This document shows, one piece after another, positions 51,912 through 61,254 of a DNA stretch of 64,000 nt. A program made the position numbers and the translations under genes. Under the pieces are notes generated by a model, which saw only the letters and a list, made by a program, of their open reading frames with translations, had not been told where the DNA came from and ran no database searches. Positions within the stretch are counted from its first letter, which is position 1. Each line of letters starts with the position of its first letter. This stretch comes from Natronococcus occultus SP4 (GTDB taxonomy: Archaea; Halobacteriota; Halobacteria; Halobacteriales; Natrialbaceae): contig NC_019974.1 in the NCBI RefSeq assembly GCF_000328685.1, positions 1,355,001-1,419,000 of the forward strand, written 5' to 3'.

Positions 51912-52313
51912 ATGACCGCAGAAACTACTGCCGCAGTCGACCAGCAGGTACGGACGACGACGGTCGACGTTCGCTGTACGGGCCACGTCCGTGACGCCGT
52001 CGGTACGTCGGACCTCGAGTTCACGTTCGAGGGGACGACGCTCCGGGAGTTCCTCGAGGAGTTCTTCGCGGCGTACGACGTCGAGGAGATGCTCATCGCC
52101 GAGACCGAGGCCGACGCGACGGCCCGCGGGTGGGCTCCGGTCCCTGACGAACTGCCGGGAACCTGGCGGAAGAACCCGGAGGGCGACCAGACCCGTCCCT
52201 ACGCCCGCGTCTGTATCAACGGGCGGTTCAACGAACACTTCGAGGGGTTCGAGACCGAACTCGAGGACGGCGATCGGGTGGCGCTGATCTACCCGTTTAT
52301 GTTCTGTTGCTAG
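51912..52313 (+). CDS. MoaD/ThiS-like beta-grasp protein with Cys-Cys C-terminus
   Basis: A 133-residue ubiquitin-like (MoaD/ThiS) protein. Residues 17-65 contain VDVRCTGHVRDAVGTSDLEF and GTTLREFLEEFF, matching MoaD; the end is INGRFNEHFEGFETELEDGD followed by RVALIYPFMFCC. Sulfur-carrier proteins normally end Gly-Gly, which is adenylated and thiocarboxylated; this one ends Phe-Cys-Cys, so it cannot work by that chemistry. A longer insertion around residues 75-100 (ARGWAPVPDELPGTWRKNP) is unusual. Next to a radical SAM partner gene, so it may carry a cofactor or sulfur for that enzyme. Start MTAETTAAVD. Overlaps the convergent gene by 17 bases. Confidence 0.75.
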   Translation: MTAETTAAVDQQVRTTTVDVRCTGHVRDAVGTSDLEFTFEGTTLREFLEEFFAAYDVEEMLIAETEADATARGWAPVPDELPGTWRKNPEGDQTRPYARVCINGRFNEHFEGFETELEDGDRVALIYPFMFCC

Positions 52314-52650
52314 GCTCGCCGACGCCGGGCGTCCCCTCGGTCTCCTCGTAGACCCGCGGCTCCCGTGTGTCCTCGCTGGCGGTCCCGTCGGCCGCGTTGA
52401 CTCCGTCCGTCCCGTCCTGGGCCGAGTACCGCACGACGTCGGCGGCCGGACAGAGCCAAATGTCGACCGCGTACCAGCCAAACAGCCGCGAGGCGCGTTC
52501 GTGGGCAGCGTCCTCGTCGGGCGCGACAACCGTCCCGACGTAGCTCAGCGACTCGGTTTCGGCGTCGCGGACGAACACCTCCCACCGGGGCGTCGTGCTC
52601 GCGCTCGCACGTTCGTTTTCGACCTTCGAACGGATCGGCTTCTCGACCAT
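52297..52650 (-). CDS. Radical SAM-partnered small protein, Htur_1727-like
   Basis: A 117-residue protein. The core PRWEVFVRDAETESLSYVGT then ASRLFGWYAVDIWLCPAADV resembles the small haloarchaeal family I know as Htur_1727, named as a partner of radical SAM proteins; the core also resembles PaaB-like subunits. Start chosen at MVEKPIRSKVEN, where relatives begin; the frame upstream continues without support. It is convergent with the MoaD-like gene and divergent from the radical SAM gene (151-base gap), matching the expected partnership. Acidic, soluble C-terminus. Family call moderate. Confidence 0.6.
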   Translation of the reverse strand: MVEKPIRSKVENERASASTTPRWEVFVRDAETESLSYVGTVVAPDEDAAHERASRLFGWYAVDIWLCPAADVVRYSAQDGTDGVNAADGTASEDTREPRVYEETEGTPGVGEPSNRT

Positions 52651-52801
52651 GCGAAACCGGTCCGAGGGAACGCCGAAGATCGTTTCGCCCGTTCTCGGGA
52701 CCCTGGAATATCGCTCACAGAGACGAACGTGTTCCGTCCGGTTCTCGCCGTCCGAGAACTGGCTGGGAGGGATTTGGCTTTGCCCACGGCAGCTGTAGCT
52801 A

Positions 52802-53890
52802 ATGCACCACGTCGACACGTCCGAGCGACCGGTCGTGCTCATCTGGGAAGTTACCCAGGCCTGTGACCTCTCCTGTGACCACTGCCGGGCCGACGCCCAG
52901 CCCGACCGCCACCCCGACGAGCTCTCGACCGCCGAGGGGAAGCGGCTGCTCGAGGACGCGGCCGCGTTCGGGGAGGGCCAGCTCGTGGTCCTCTCGGGCG
53001 GGGATCCGCTCGTCCGGGACGATATCGCGGAGCTGGTGGCCTACGGCGACGAGCTGGGGCTGCGGATGACGATGACGCCCAGCGGTACCCGTTCGCTGTC
53101 GACCGGGCGGATCGAGGCCCTCGCCGACGCGGGACTCAAGCGGATCGCCGTCAGCCTCGATGGGGGCTCCGCCGAGGGCCACGACGCCTTCCGCGGCGAG
53201 ACGGGCAGCTTCGCGGAGACGCTCCGGGCCGTCGAGGACGCCCGCGAGGTCGGCATCCCCGTCCAGGTCAACACGACCGTCTGCCGGGAAACCGTTGGCG
53301 AGCTGCCCGCGATTCGGACCCTACTGACCGAGCTCGGCGCCGTGATGTGGAGCGTGTTCTTCCTGGTTCCGATCGGTCGGGGCCGCGTCCTCGAGCCGAT
53401 CGATCCCGCCGAGGCCGACGCCGTGATGCGGTGGCTCGCCGCGGTGGCCGACGAGGAGCCGTTCGGGCTCAAGACGACCGAGGCGCCCCACTACCGCCGC
53501 GTCCTCGCCCAGCGAAGCGCGGACGTCGACTCGAACTCGAACCCGGGCGGACGAGCCGGCGTCATCGCGGGCGACGGCTTCGCGTTCGTCAGCCACACCG
53601 GCGAGGTCTACCCCTCGGGCTTTCTCCCGCAGTCGGTTGGCTCGGTGCGGGAGCGTCCCGTCCACGAACTGTACCGCGAGGCGCCCCTGTTCCGGAAGCT
53701 CCGGGACCGCGACGGGCTCAAAGGGAAGTGCGGCGCCTGTCCATACCGGACGATCTGTGGCGGCAGTCGCTCGCGGGCGTACGCCCACGCCGGCGATCCA
53801 CTGGCGAGCGACCCGCTCTGTCCGTACGTTCCGTCGGGGTACGACGGTCCGCTCCCCTGGGAGCGCGAGTCGTCGACCCCTACGGCGTGA
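52802..53890 (+). CDS. Radical SAM/SPASM-type protein (TIGR04053-like)
   Basis: A 362-residue radical SAM enzyme. The [4Fe-4S] motif is CDLSCDHC (C-x3-C-x2-C); LSGGDPLVRDD is the SAM-contact strand; C-terminal cysteines CGACPYRTICGG and DPLCPYVP form a SPASM-like auxiliary cluster. The family I associate is TIGR04053; its reaction is not established. Related SPASM enzymes act in heme or peptide maturation. The start is the ATG MHHVDTSERPV. With the Htur_1727-like and MoaD-like genes it forms a small maturation cluster; the glpA-like gene follows after 38 bases. Confidence 0.85.
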   Translation: MHHVDTSERPVVLIWEVTQACDLSCDHCRADAQPDRHPDELSTAEGKRLLEDAAAFGEGQLVVLSGGDPLVRDDIAELVAYGDELGLRMTMTPSGTRSLSTGRIEALADAGLKRIAVSLDGGSAEGHDAFRGETGSFAETLRAVEDAREVGIPVQVNTTVCRETVGELPAIRTLLTELGAVMWSVFFLVPIGRGRVLEPIDPAEADAVMRWLAAVADEEPFGLKTTEAPHYRRVLAQRSADVDSNSNPGGRAGVIAGDGFAFVSHTGEVYPSGFLPQSVGSVRERPVHELYREAPLFRKLRDRDGLKGKCGACPYRTICGGSRSRAYAHAGDPLASDPLCPYVPSGYDGPLPWERESSTPTA

Positions 53891-53928
53891 GGTGAAAGGC
53901 ATGTCCGTCCACGGCCCCTGGTAGCGGT

Positions 53929-55149
53929 ATGGACAACCGAACCGACGTCCTCGTCGTCGGCGGGGGCGCCACCGGTACCGGAATCGCCAGGGACCTCGCC
54001 CTTCGGGGCGTCGACGTCACCCTCGCCGAACGGGGCGGGCTCTCGGCGGGCACCTCCGGGCGCTCACACGGCCTGCTCCACAGCGGTGCCCGCTACGCCG
54101 AGGCCGACGAGCCCGAGGCCCGGGCCTGTCTCGAGGAGAGCCGTACGCTCACCGAGATTGCGGGTGCCTGCGTCAGGGAGACCGACGGACTGTTCGTCCA
54201 GCTGAGCGAGGACGACCCCGACTACTTCGAGGCCAAGCACGAGGCCTGCGCCGAGGTCGGGATCGAGACCGAAGTCCTCGACGGCGAGACCGTCCGCGCC
54301 GAGATCCCGGATCTCAGCGACGACGTCGAGCGGGCGATGCGGGTCCCCGACGGCGTCGTCTTCCCCTCGCGGCTGGTCGCGGCGAACGCGGCCGACGCCC
54401 GCGAGCACGGCGCCGAGATCCTGACCCACGCCCCGGTGACGGACATGCGCCGCGAGGACGGCCGGATTGCCGAGGTCGAGCTCGGCGGTGAGGTCGACGG
54501 GACGATCGAGCCGACGTACGTCGTCAACGCCGCGGGACCCTACGCGTCGTCGATCGCCGAGACGGTCGGCGCGACAGTGGAGCTCCGTCCGACGCGGGGC
54601 GTGATGGTCTCGGTCGACTACGACCGCCTCGAGCCGGTGCTCAACCGCTGTCGGGATCCCAACGACGGCGACATCGTCGTCCCCCACGACGACGAGGTCG
54701 TCCTCGGGACGACCAGCGTCCCCGTCGACGACCCCGAGGAGTACGAGCGGGCCGACTGGGAGATCGAACGCTCCGTCGAGGAGTGTGCGAAGATGCTGCC
54801 GGCCGTCGCCGACGCCGCCCACCTGCGGACCTGGTGGGGGGTCCGTCCCCTCTACGAGCCCGAGGAGGCGGCCCTCGGCGCGCGCGGAATCTCGCGGGGC
54901 TTTCACCTGCTCGAGCACGGCGAGGAGGGCGTCGACAACCTCGCGACGATCGTCGGCGGGAAGCTAACCACCTACCGGAAGATGGCCGAGGCGACGGCCG
55001 ACCTGGTTTGCGAGCAGCTCGGCGTCGACGCCGACTGTGAGACCGCGACCCGACGGCTCCCGGGCGCGGACGATCCCGAGCGCCTCGACGCCCTGGTCGC
55101 CGAGTTCGACGGACAGGGACCCACCGACGAGGACGTCGTTGGTCGCTGA
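53929..55149 (+). CDS. Short GlpA-like FAD-dependent dehydrogenase
   Basis: A 406-residue FAD oxidoreductase with the layout of glycerol-3-phosphate dehydrogenase: TDVLVVGGGATGTGIARDLA (FAD loop), SGRSHGLLHSGARYAEAD and VVNAAGPYASSIAE, and GGKLTTYRKMAEATADLV in the C-terminal part. Classical haloarchaeal GlpA is about 570 residues with a [2Fe-2S]/BFD-like C-domain; that domain is absent here, so it ends soon after the FAD-binding half. Probably a paralogue with another substrate or electron acceptor. Follows the radical SAM gene by 38 bases on the same strand, possibly co-transcribed. Confidence 0.75.
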   Translation: MDNRTDVLVVGGGATGTGIARDLALRGVDVTLAERGGLSAGTSGRSHGLLHSGARYAEADEPEARACLEESRTLTEIAGACVRETDGLFVQLSEDDPDYFEAKHEACAEVGIETEVLDGETVRAEIPDLSDDVERAMRVPDGVVFPSRLVAANAADAREHGAEILTHAPVTDMRREDGRIAEVELGGEVDGTIEPTYVVNAAGPYASSIAETVGATVELRPTRGVMVSVDYDRLEPVLNRCRDPNDGDIVVPHDDEVVLGTTSVPVDDPEEYERADWEIERSVEECAKMLPAVADAAHLRTWWGVRPLYEPEEAALGARGISRGFHLLEHGEEGVDNLATIVGGKLTTYRKMAEATADLVCEQLGVDADCETATRRLPGADDPERLDALVAEFDGQGPTDEDVVGR

Positions 55150-55173
55150 GGACAGTCGGGGGCGCGGATCGAG

Positions 55174-55842
55174 CTACGCCGTTCGCTCGGCGACGAGCCG
55201 TTCGAAGTTCTCGAAGACGCGCTCGGCCGAGACGTCCGCGAAGGAGAACTGGCGGGACTCCCAGCCGAAGTCAGCGGCGAGGCGGTCGCGGACGGCGGCG
55301 GTGATCTCGGGGTGGAACTGGACGGTCCACAGCGGGGCCGATCGGTGGCGCGTGCCGAAGACGGGAGCGTGGTCGGCCGCGGCGATGACCGCCATCCCCT
55401 CGCCCGGTTCGGTGACGGCGTCACCGTGGACCGCAGGGACGACGGGATCGACATCCTCGAACAGCGGGTCGTCCGCGAGGTCGGTCTCGACGAGCGTCGC
55501 GGTCGTGCCGACCTCCTCGACGGTCCCGCCAAGCGCCGCGTTGGCTACCTGGTGACCGAAACAGACCCCGAGCGTCGGGATCTCCCGTTTGACGAGCTCC
55601 CGAACCAGCGCCTCCTGGTCGGCGATCCAAGGGCGACTGTCGGCCTCGTAGACGGCCGCCGTGCTTCCCGTCAACACGACGCCGTCGGCGTCCTCGAGCG
55701 GTGGTCGCTCGCCCCCGACGAAATCGACCTCGACGGCGTCGGGAACGCGGGCGGCGACGGCGTCGCAATGATACTCGCAGTCGGGATCGACCTCGTTCCG
55801 AACGACGTAGAGTGTCGACGAATCTGCGGTGGAGGTGCTCAT
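55174..55842 (-). CDS. Class I glutamine amidotransferase domain protein
   Basis: A 222-residue GATase-1 domain. The nucleophile Cys lies in TLGVCFGHQVANAALGG and the His-Glu pair in LWTVQFHPEI. It resembles the GMP-synthase-like glutaminase, but no synthetase is fused or adjacent. Such stand-alone GATases hydrolyse glutamine or gamma-glutamyl compounds. Start at MSTSTADSSTLYVV with the upstream frame rejected. Convergent with the GlpA-like gene, 24-base gap. Confidence 0.85.
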   Translation of the reverse strand: MSTSTADSSTLYVVRNEVDPDCEYHCDAVAARVPDAVEVDFVGGERPPLEDADGVVLTGSTAAVYEADSRPWIADQEALVRELVKREIPTLGVCFGHQVANAALGGTVEEVGTTATLVETDLADDPLFEDVDPVVPAVHGDAVTEPGEGMAVIAAADHAPVFGTRHRSAPLWTVQFHPEITAAVRDRLAADFGWESRQFSFADVSAERVFENFERLVAERTA

Positions 55843-56021
55843 TCGTACGCCAGTAATTCGAACGGACGCCCATAGCGGTAGTGATCGCGGATGTTCTTGC
55901 GGCATCCGGGATCCTGGGCCGCGCTCGCGTTCGCCGACGATCGGACGACGTCCTCGTCAGGCGGTGATCGGCACCACTGGGCCGCAGGGAGGTCGGCGAG
56001 GAAAGCGACCCCACCCCCCAG

Positions 56022-56029
56022 CTATATCC
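56022..56029 (+). promoter_or_regulatory. TATA-like box of the dodecin gene
   Basis: CTATATCC, 29-36 bases before the dodecin ATG; a second CTATAATG-like box lies just after it. Confidence 0.5.
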
Positions 56030-56057
56030 TCTATAATGGTGTCAGTTACCACGCACC

Positions 56058-56264
56058 ATGGCTGAAACTGTCAAGGTAATTAAACTCGTCGGTAACTCGA
56101 GCGAGTCCTGGGAAGACGCCGCACAGAACGCGCTCGACGACGCCGACGAGACGCTCGAGAACATCAGTGGCATCGAGGTCGATTCACAGACGGCGGACGT
56201 CGAGGACGGAGAGATCCAGCACTACCGAACCACCGTCCACGTGTCGTTCGAACTGCAGCGATAG
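56058..56264 (+). CDS. Dodecin, flavin-binding
   Basis: A 68-residue dodecin. Halophilic dodecins form dodecamers that store riboflavin or lumichrome. Family pattern: VKVIKLVGNSSESWEDAAQN (with the flavin-stacking Trp in SWEDA), SGIEVDSQTADVEDG and HYRTTVHVSFEL. Length is exact for the family. Convergent with pccA (56-base gap). Its own TATA-like box is seen upstream. Given three flavoproteins and two ETF systems in the window, flavin storage fits, but no specific link exists. Confidence 0.95.
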   Translation: MAETVKVIKLVGNSSESWEDAAQNALDDADETLENISGIEVDSQTADVEDGEIQHYRTTVHVSFELQR

Positions 56265-56319
56265 CGCGTCGGCACACACTCGCGGCCGACGCGACGCCGG
56301 CTGTGTCGGCGTCCGTCGG

Positions 56320-58158
56320 CTACTCGATGACGACCAGCACGTCGCCCATGTCGACGCTCTCGCCTTCCTCGACGGCGATTTGAGAGACGGTGCCGCCACG
56401 GGAGGCGACGATGTCGTTTTCCATCTTCATCGCCTCGAGGACGACCAACACGTCGCCCGCGGCGACCTCGTCGCCCTCTTCGACCTCGACGCCGAGGATC
56501 GTCCCCTGCATCTCGGCGTCAACGGTCTCGCCGTCGCCCTCGATCTCGGTCTCGTCGGCGTCGGTCCCGCCGGCGGGCTCTGGCGGGCCGCCGGCCTGGG
56601 CCTGTGCCTGGGCGCCGCCGTCGCCGGCCGCGATCGCGGGCGCGCCGTGTTCCTCCAGGTTGACGTCGAAGCGCTTGCCGTTGACCTCGACGGTGAACTC
56701 ACGCTCGACGGCGTCGTCGTCCTCGCCGTCGGCGCCCGTATCGTCGCTGCCCCACTGCTGTTGGGCCTCGGTGATCCGGCTCTCGTCGAGCTCCTCGTCC
56801 AGGTACTTCGTCGTGTGGGTGCTCTCGACGAACCGCTCGTCGGAGAGCATCAGCCGGTGGAACGGGATGATCGTCGGGATCCCCTCGATCTCGTACTCCC
56901 GCAGCGCCCGCAGCGAGCGCTCGAGACACTCCTCGCGGTCCTGGCCCCAGACGATCAGCTTCGCGATCATCGAGTCGTAGTCGGTGACCAGTTCGTCGCC
57001 CTGGGCGAGTGCGTCGTCCATTCGGACACCGATCCCGCCCGGCGGATCGTACGTCGAGAGGGTGCCGCCCGTCGCCGGCGCGAAGTCCTCAGCGGCGTTC
57101 TCGGCGTTGATCCGGAACTCGATGGCGTGGCCGTCGATATCGACGTCGTCCTGGTCGAAGTCGACCGTCTCGCCGGCGGCGATCTTGATCTGGCGCTTGA
57201 CGATGTCGAGACCCGTGATCTCCTCGGTGACGGTGTGTTCGACCTGGATCCGGGTGTTGACCTCGAGGAAGTAGAAGTTCGCGTCCGGTCCCAGGGGACC
57301 GTCCCGATCGAGGTCCTCCTCGACGAGGAACTCGACGGTTCCGGCGTTGGTGTAGTCGGCGGCCGCGACGCCCCGTCGGGCGGCCTCACCGATCTTCTCG
57401 CGGAGCTCGTCGGTCAACGCGGCGGAAGGACCCTCCTCGATAACCTTCTGATGGCGGCGCTGGAGCGAGCAGTCCCGCTCGCCGAGGTGGCGAACGTTGC
57501 CCTCGCCGTCGGCGAGGATCTGGACCTCGATGTGGCGCGGATTCTCGAGGTAGCGCTCGAGGTAGACCGAGTCGTTGTCGAAGTACGCCTCGCCCTCCCG
57601 CTTCGCGCTCTCGAGCTGGTCTTCGACCTCGCTTTCGTCCCAGACGACCTTCATCCCGCGACCGCCGCCGCCGCCCTCGGCCTTGATGGCGATCGGGTAG
57701 CCGTGCTCCTCGCCGAAGGTCTTGACCTCCTCGGGGTCGGTGACGGGATCGGTCGTCCCCGGAACGATCGGAACGTCGGCCTCGCTCATGATCTTCCGGG
57801 CCTTGGTCTTCTCGCCCAGCGACTCCATGGCCGAACTCGACGGCCCGATCCAGGTGATCCCGTCGACGTCCTCGACCTTGCTCGCGAACTCGGCGTTCTC
57901 CGCGAGGAAGCCGTAGCCCGGATGGATCGCGTCGGCGTCGGCCTTGCGCGCGGCCTCGATGACGCCCTCGTGATCGAGATACGAGTCGGCCGCGCGGGCC
58001 GGGCCGACGTTGTATGCTTCGTCGGCGTACCGGACGTGCCCCGAGTCCTTGTCGGCCTCGGAGTAGATCGCGACGGTTCCGACGTTCAACTCCTCACAGG
58101 CCCGCATCACCCGAACGGCGATCTCCCCGCGGTTCGCGACGAGAACCTTCCTGAACAT
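56320..58158 (-). CDS. pccA: Acetyl/propionyl-CoA carboxylase alpha chain (biotin carboxylase plus BCCP)
   Basis: A 612-residue fused biotin carboxylase and biotin carrier. N-terminal [23 protein letters not shown]-grasp loop [15 protein letters not shown], and [14 protein letters not shown]. The BCCP domain at the end holds EAMKMEN with biotinyl Lys578. Typical of archaeal acetyl/propionyl-CoA carboxylase. The start is [11 protein letters not shown]. Lies downstream of a lipoprotein gene, itself downstream of pccX and pccB; the gap structure suggests separate transcription from pccB. Substrate (acetyl or propionyl) not resolved. Confidence 0.93.
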   Translation of the reverse strand: MFRKVLVANRGEIAVRVMRACEELNVGTVAIYSEADKDSGHVRYADEAYNVGPARAADSYLDHEGVIEAARKADADAIHPGYGFLAENAEFASKVEDVDGITWIGPSSSAMESLGEKTKARKIMSEADVPIVPGTTDPVTDPEEVKTFGEEHGYPIAIKAEGGGGGRGMKVVWDESEVEDQLESAKREGEAYFDNDSVYLERYLENPRHIEVQILADGEGNVRHLGERDCSLQRRHQKVIEEGPSAALTDELREKIGEAARRGVAAADYTNAGTVEFLVEEDLDRDGPLGPDANFYFLEVNTRIQVEHTVTEEITGLDIVKRQIKIAAGETVDFDQDDVDIDGHAIEFRINAENAAEDFAPATGGTLSTYDPPGGIGVRMDDALAQGDELVTDYDSMIAKLIVWGQDREECLERSLRALREYEIEGIPTIIPFHRLMLSDERFVESTHTTKYLDEELDESRITEAQQQWGSDDTGADGEDDDAVEREFTVEVNGKRFDVNLEEHGAPAIAAGDGGAQAQAQAGGPPEPAGGTDADETEIEGDGETVDAEMQGTILGVEVEEGDEVAAGDVLVVLEAMKMENDIVASRGGTVSQIAVEEGESVDMGDVLVVIE

Positions 58159-58267
58159 TTCTGCCAGAACCGTCACGGGGCGCCTACCTTACTTTTTCGC
58201 AACGAATCGGTCAACCGGAGAATTGATTTCAGTTGACAGGTCGCGGACGTAACGACCGGAGATCCCG

Positions 58268-59020
58268 TCAGTCGCCGTACTCGTCGTCGATCTCCTCGTG
58301 AGCCTCCTCGAGCCACGGCGGCTCCTCAGGTCCGGTGTCGGCCGGCTCCAGGGAGAACTCTTCCTCGACGGTCGTCCGATCCGTCGCGAGGACGGACGCC
58401 TCGTCGTCGGGCAGCATACCCTCGAGCGCGTACGCCTCGAGATAGCCCTCCTCAGTGAGGATGAGCGTGAACGACACCGACTCGTAGCTCCCGAGGTCTT
58501 CGGTGACGCCCTCGAGGACGTACGGCTCGCTCGAGTCCTCTTCGACCGCGACCGAGTCGACGGCGTCGTAGGCGTTGTCCAGCGGGATCGGCGGCGACGG
58601 ATCGACCGACTGCTGGCCGCTGATATCGTAGGCGATCGAGCCGGACTCGTTGTGTCGCACGAGCGGCGTCTCGGGCTCGATCCACTGGTCGTACTCGACC
58701 GTCTCGGTGTCGTCCTCCAGCACTGTGCGCTCGCGGGCCGGCGAGCCACCCGGCGCGACGACCTGCGAGACGGTCTCCGAGCCGACGACGGCCCCGTCGT
58801 CGGTGACCGTTCGCTCGAGTTTGGTCCGGTGGGCCCGGTCCTCGAGCTGGCTGCGGTGCTCGTTGACCAGCAGGTGGGAGTCCGTCACGCCCGACTCGGT
58901 GAGTCCGGGTGCCAGCTCGCGGTCGCCGCCCTCGTCGTCACCGTCGTCACCGACGAGTCCGCCACAGCCCGCGGTCACCACGACGAGGCCGCCCGCGAGC
59001 AGCGCGCGCCGTCCCCTCAT
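58268..59020 (-). CDS. DUF7537-like haloarchaeal lipoprotein
   Basis: A 250-residue lipoprotein: short basic start, hydrophobic stretch and lipobox VTAGC (Cys19). The mature part begins with an acidic linker and GLTESGVTDSHLLVNEHRSQ, which resembles the haloarchaeal DUF7537 lipoproteins (G-V-T-D-x-x-x-L...H). Beta-rich, no catalytic motif. It sits between pccX and pccA on the same strand, though unrelated in function. The ATG (59020) is directly before the signal. Unknown role at the cell surface. Confidence 0.7.
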   Translation of the reverse strand: MRGRRALLAGGLVVVTAGCGGLVGDDGDDEGGDRELAPGLTESGVTDSHLLVNEHRSQLEDRAHRTKLERTVTDDGAVVGSETVSQVVAPGGSPARERTVLEDDTETVEYDQWIEPETPLVRHNESGSIAYDISGQQSVDPSPPIPLDNAYDAVDSVAVEEDSSEPYVLEGVTEDLGSYESVSFTLILTEEGYLEAYALEGMLPDDEASVLATDRTTVEEEFSLEPADTGPEEPPWLEEAHEEIDDEYGD

Positions 59021-59170
59021 TCGACGTCGGTTCGGTTTCGCTCGCCCGTCCGACGCGATCCGATCCGTCCCGCAGGATGTAGTATCATGGCTGACATCTC
59101 TACTGGCGGACGCGTCACGCGTCGGAGGGATAGTTCTACCGGCGAGAAGCGGTTTCGCTGCGAAGTCCGT

Positions 59171-59189
59171 CGCGTCGCTTCGCGACGCG
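59171..59189. terminator. Perfect 8-base-stem hairpin downstream of pccX
   Basis: CGCGTCGC/GCGACGCG around a TTC loop, 37 bases after the pccX stop; likely ends or stabilises the pccBX message and separates it from the downstream lipoprotein and pccA. A GACGCGT-C-ACGCGTC inverted repeat lies further on. No T-run, so role inferred. Confidence 0.5.
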
Positions 59190-59225
59190 CGCCGAAAACG
59201 AGAGGCCCGTCGGTTCGAGCGCCGC

Positions 59226-59552
59226 TCAGAACCGGTCGGTTCGCCCGGCGGCCGACCAGGGATCTGTCGGCGCGTCGAGGGGCACACGGACGTCGCGTCG
59301 CTGCTGGGTGCGCACGCGGCCGGCGAACGCCCAGCGACGGTCCTGCCAGGTCGCCTCCTCGTCGGCCGCGGCAGCCGCGGCGGCAAGCGCCTGGTCGTGG
59401 AGGTGAGCGCCGATCGCGGCGACGATGGCTGCGGCCTCCTCGTCGTCGGCGTCGTCGGGCAGCTCGATGTCGACGCCTTCCGGGAGCGCACCCAGCGGAT
59501 CGGGAGTGACGTCGGTACCGGCGTCGGCGTTCGACTGGTGCTGTGCGGTCAT
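59226..59552 (-). CDS. pccX: Small third subunit of acyl-CoA carboxylase (PccX-like)
   Basis: A 108-residue acidic protein, one base after the pccB stop, so translated from the same message. The helical centre [20 protein letters not shown] and [18 protein letters not shown] match the small acc-operon protein of haloarchaea. In Haloferax mediterranei PccX is known as a required small subunit of propionyl-CoA carboxylase. The match is by position and pattern; sequence similarity cannot be tested here. An N-terminal linker is low-complexity. Confidence 0.8.
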   Translation of the reverse strand: MTAQHQSNADAGTDVTPDPLGALPEGVDIELPDDADDEEAAAIVAAIGAHLHDQALAAAAAAADEEATWQDRRWAFAGRVRTQQRRDVRVPLDAPTDPWSAAGRTDRF

Positions 59553-59553
59553 C

Positions 59554-61104
59554 TCAGAGCGGGATGTTGCCGTGTTTCTTCTCGGGGTTGTCCTCGCGTT
59601 TCGTCTCGAGCATCTCGAGGTCGTCGATCAGTCGCGGGCGCGTCTCGGTCGGGAGGATGACGTCATCGAGGAAGCCCTTGTCCGTCGCCGTGTAGGGGTT
59701 GGCGAACTCCTCGCGGTACTCCTCGATGAGCTCGTCCCGGAGCTCGTCGGGGTTTTCGGCCTCGGCGAGCTCCTGACGGTAGAGGATGTTGACCGCGCCC
59801 TGTGGCCCCATAACCGCGATCTCGGCGGTCGGCCAGGCGTAGTTGACGTCGGCGCCGAGGTTCTTGGAGGCCATCACGCAGTAAGCGCCCCCGTAGGCCT
59901 TGCGGGTGATGACCGTCAGTAGCGGCACCGTCGCCTCGGAGTAGGCGTACAGTAGCTTCGCGCCGTGGCGGATGATCCCGCGGTGTTCCTGGTCGGTCCC
60001 GGGCATGTAGCCGGGGACGTCGACGAAGGTAACGATCGGGATGTTAAACGAGTCACAGAAGCGGACGAACCGCGACCCCTTCATCGAGGCGTCGACGGTG
60101 AGCGTGCCGGCGTTGACGCGGGGCTGGTTGGCCACGAGTCCGACCGACCGCCCGTCGAGGCGACCGAAGCCGACGACGATGTTCTTCGCGAAGTTCTCCG
60201 CGACCTCGAAAAACGAGCCCTCGTCGACCACGCTGTCGATGACGTTGGTCATGTCGTAGGGTTTCTGTGGGCTGTCCGGGACGATCGACTCGAGCGCCTC
60301 GTCGCGGCGATCCGGATCGTCCCACGGGTCGACCCGCGGCGGGTCCTCGACGTTGTTCTGCGGGAGGTAGGACAGCAGCCGCTTGATGTCGTCTAAGGCC
60401 TGCTCCTCGCTCTCGCAGGCGAACTCCGCGACCCCGGTTTTGTCGGCGTGGGTCATCGCTCCCCCGAGCTCCTCGTGGGTGACGTCCTCGCCGGTGACGG
60501 TCTTGGTGACGCCGGGGCCGGTGATGTACATGTGGCTCGTGTCCTTCACCATGAAGATGAAGTCGGTGATCGACGGGGAGTAGACCGCGCCGCCCGCACA
60601 GGGACCCATGATCCCCGAGATCTGGGGAACGACACCGCTCGCGCGCTGGTTGCGCCGGAAGATCTCCGTGAACCCGGCGAGGCTCTTGACACCCTCCTGG
60701 ATGCGCGCGCCGGCCGAATCGTTGAGCCCGACGATCGGTGCGCCGACCTCCATCGCCATGTCCATCACCTTGCAGATCTTCTCGGCGAAGACCTCGCCCA
60801 GCGAGCCCCCGAAGACTGTAAAGTCGTGGGCGAAGACGAAGACGGTCCGTCCGTTGACCTCGCCATAGCCCGTGACGACGCCGTCGCCCGGGATCTTTTT
60901 TTCTTCCATCCCGAACTGGCTGGTCTGGTGGGTCCGGAGCTGGTCGAACTCCGTGAAGGTCCCCTCATCGAGGAAGTAGTCGATCCGCTCGCGGGCGGTC
61001 ATCTTCCCCTTGTCGTGTTGTTTCTCGATTCGGTCTTCGCCGCCGCCCTTTCGCGCTTCCTCGCGGAACTCCTCGAGTTCCTCGATGCGATCCTCCATCG
61101 TCAT
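59554..61104 (-). CDS. pccB: Acyl-CoA carboxylase carboxyltransferase (beta chain)
   Basis: A 516-residue carboxyltransferase, which moves the carboxyl group from biotin to acetyl-CoA or propionyl-CoA. Landmarks: [79 protein letters not shown]. Start at [13 protein letters not shown]; further upstream frame is non-coding. Followed by pccX with one base between; probably an operon. The divergent promoter region to the NSS transporter is 150 bases. Confidence 0.95.
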   Translation of the reverse strand: MTMEDRIEELEEFREEARKGGGEDRIEKQHDKGKMTARERIDYFLDEGTFTEFDQLRTHQTSQFGMEEKKIPGDGVVTGYGEVNGRTVFVFAHDFTVFGGSLGEVFAEKICKVMDMAMEVGAPIVGLNDSAGARIQEGVKSLAGFTEIFRRNQRASGVVPQISGIMGPCAGGAVYSPSITDFIFMVKDTSHMYITGPGVTKTVTGEDVTHEELGGAMTHADKTGVAEFACESEEQALDDIKRLLSYLPQNNVEDPPRVDPWDDPDRRDEALESIVPDSPQKPYDMTNVIDSVVDEGSFFEVAENFAKNIVVGFGRLDGRSVGLVANQPRVNAGTLTVDASMKGSRFVRFCDSFNIPIVTFVDVPGYMPGTDQEHRGIIRHGAKLLYAYSEATVPLLTVITRKAYGGAYCVMASKNLGADVNYAWPTAEIAVMGPQGAVNILYRQELAEAENPDELRDELIEEYREEFANPYTATDKGFLDDVILPTETRPRLIDDLEMLETKREDNPEKKHGNIPL

Positions 61105-61223
61105 GCCGAGAGCACCTCCGTCGGTTCCATACGGCGATGTGTGATGACCAATAGGAAAAGAATTCCGTAACCTGCCACAATTGATTAGGACGATCCGGCT
61201 CGCGAACTGATCTCCACGAAAAG

Positions 61224-61231
61224 TTATATAT
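61224..61231 (+). promoter_or_regulatory. TATA-like box of the NSS transporter
   Basis: TTATATAT, 24-31 bases before the ATG at 61255. Confidence 0.65.
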
Positions 61232-61254
61232 GACTGCCTTTTAAACTGGGGGAT

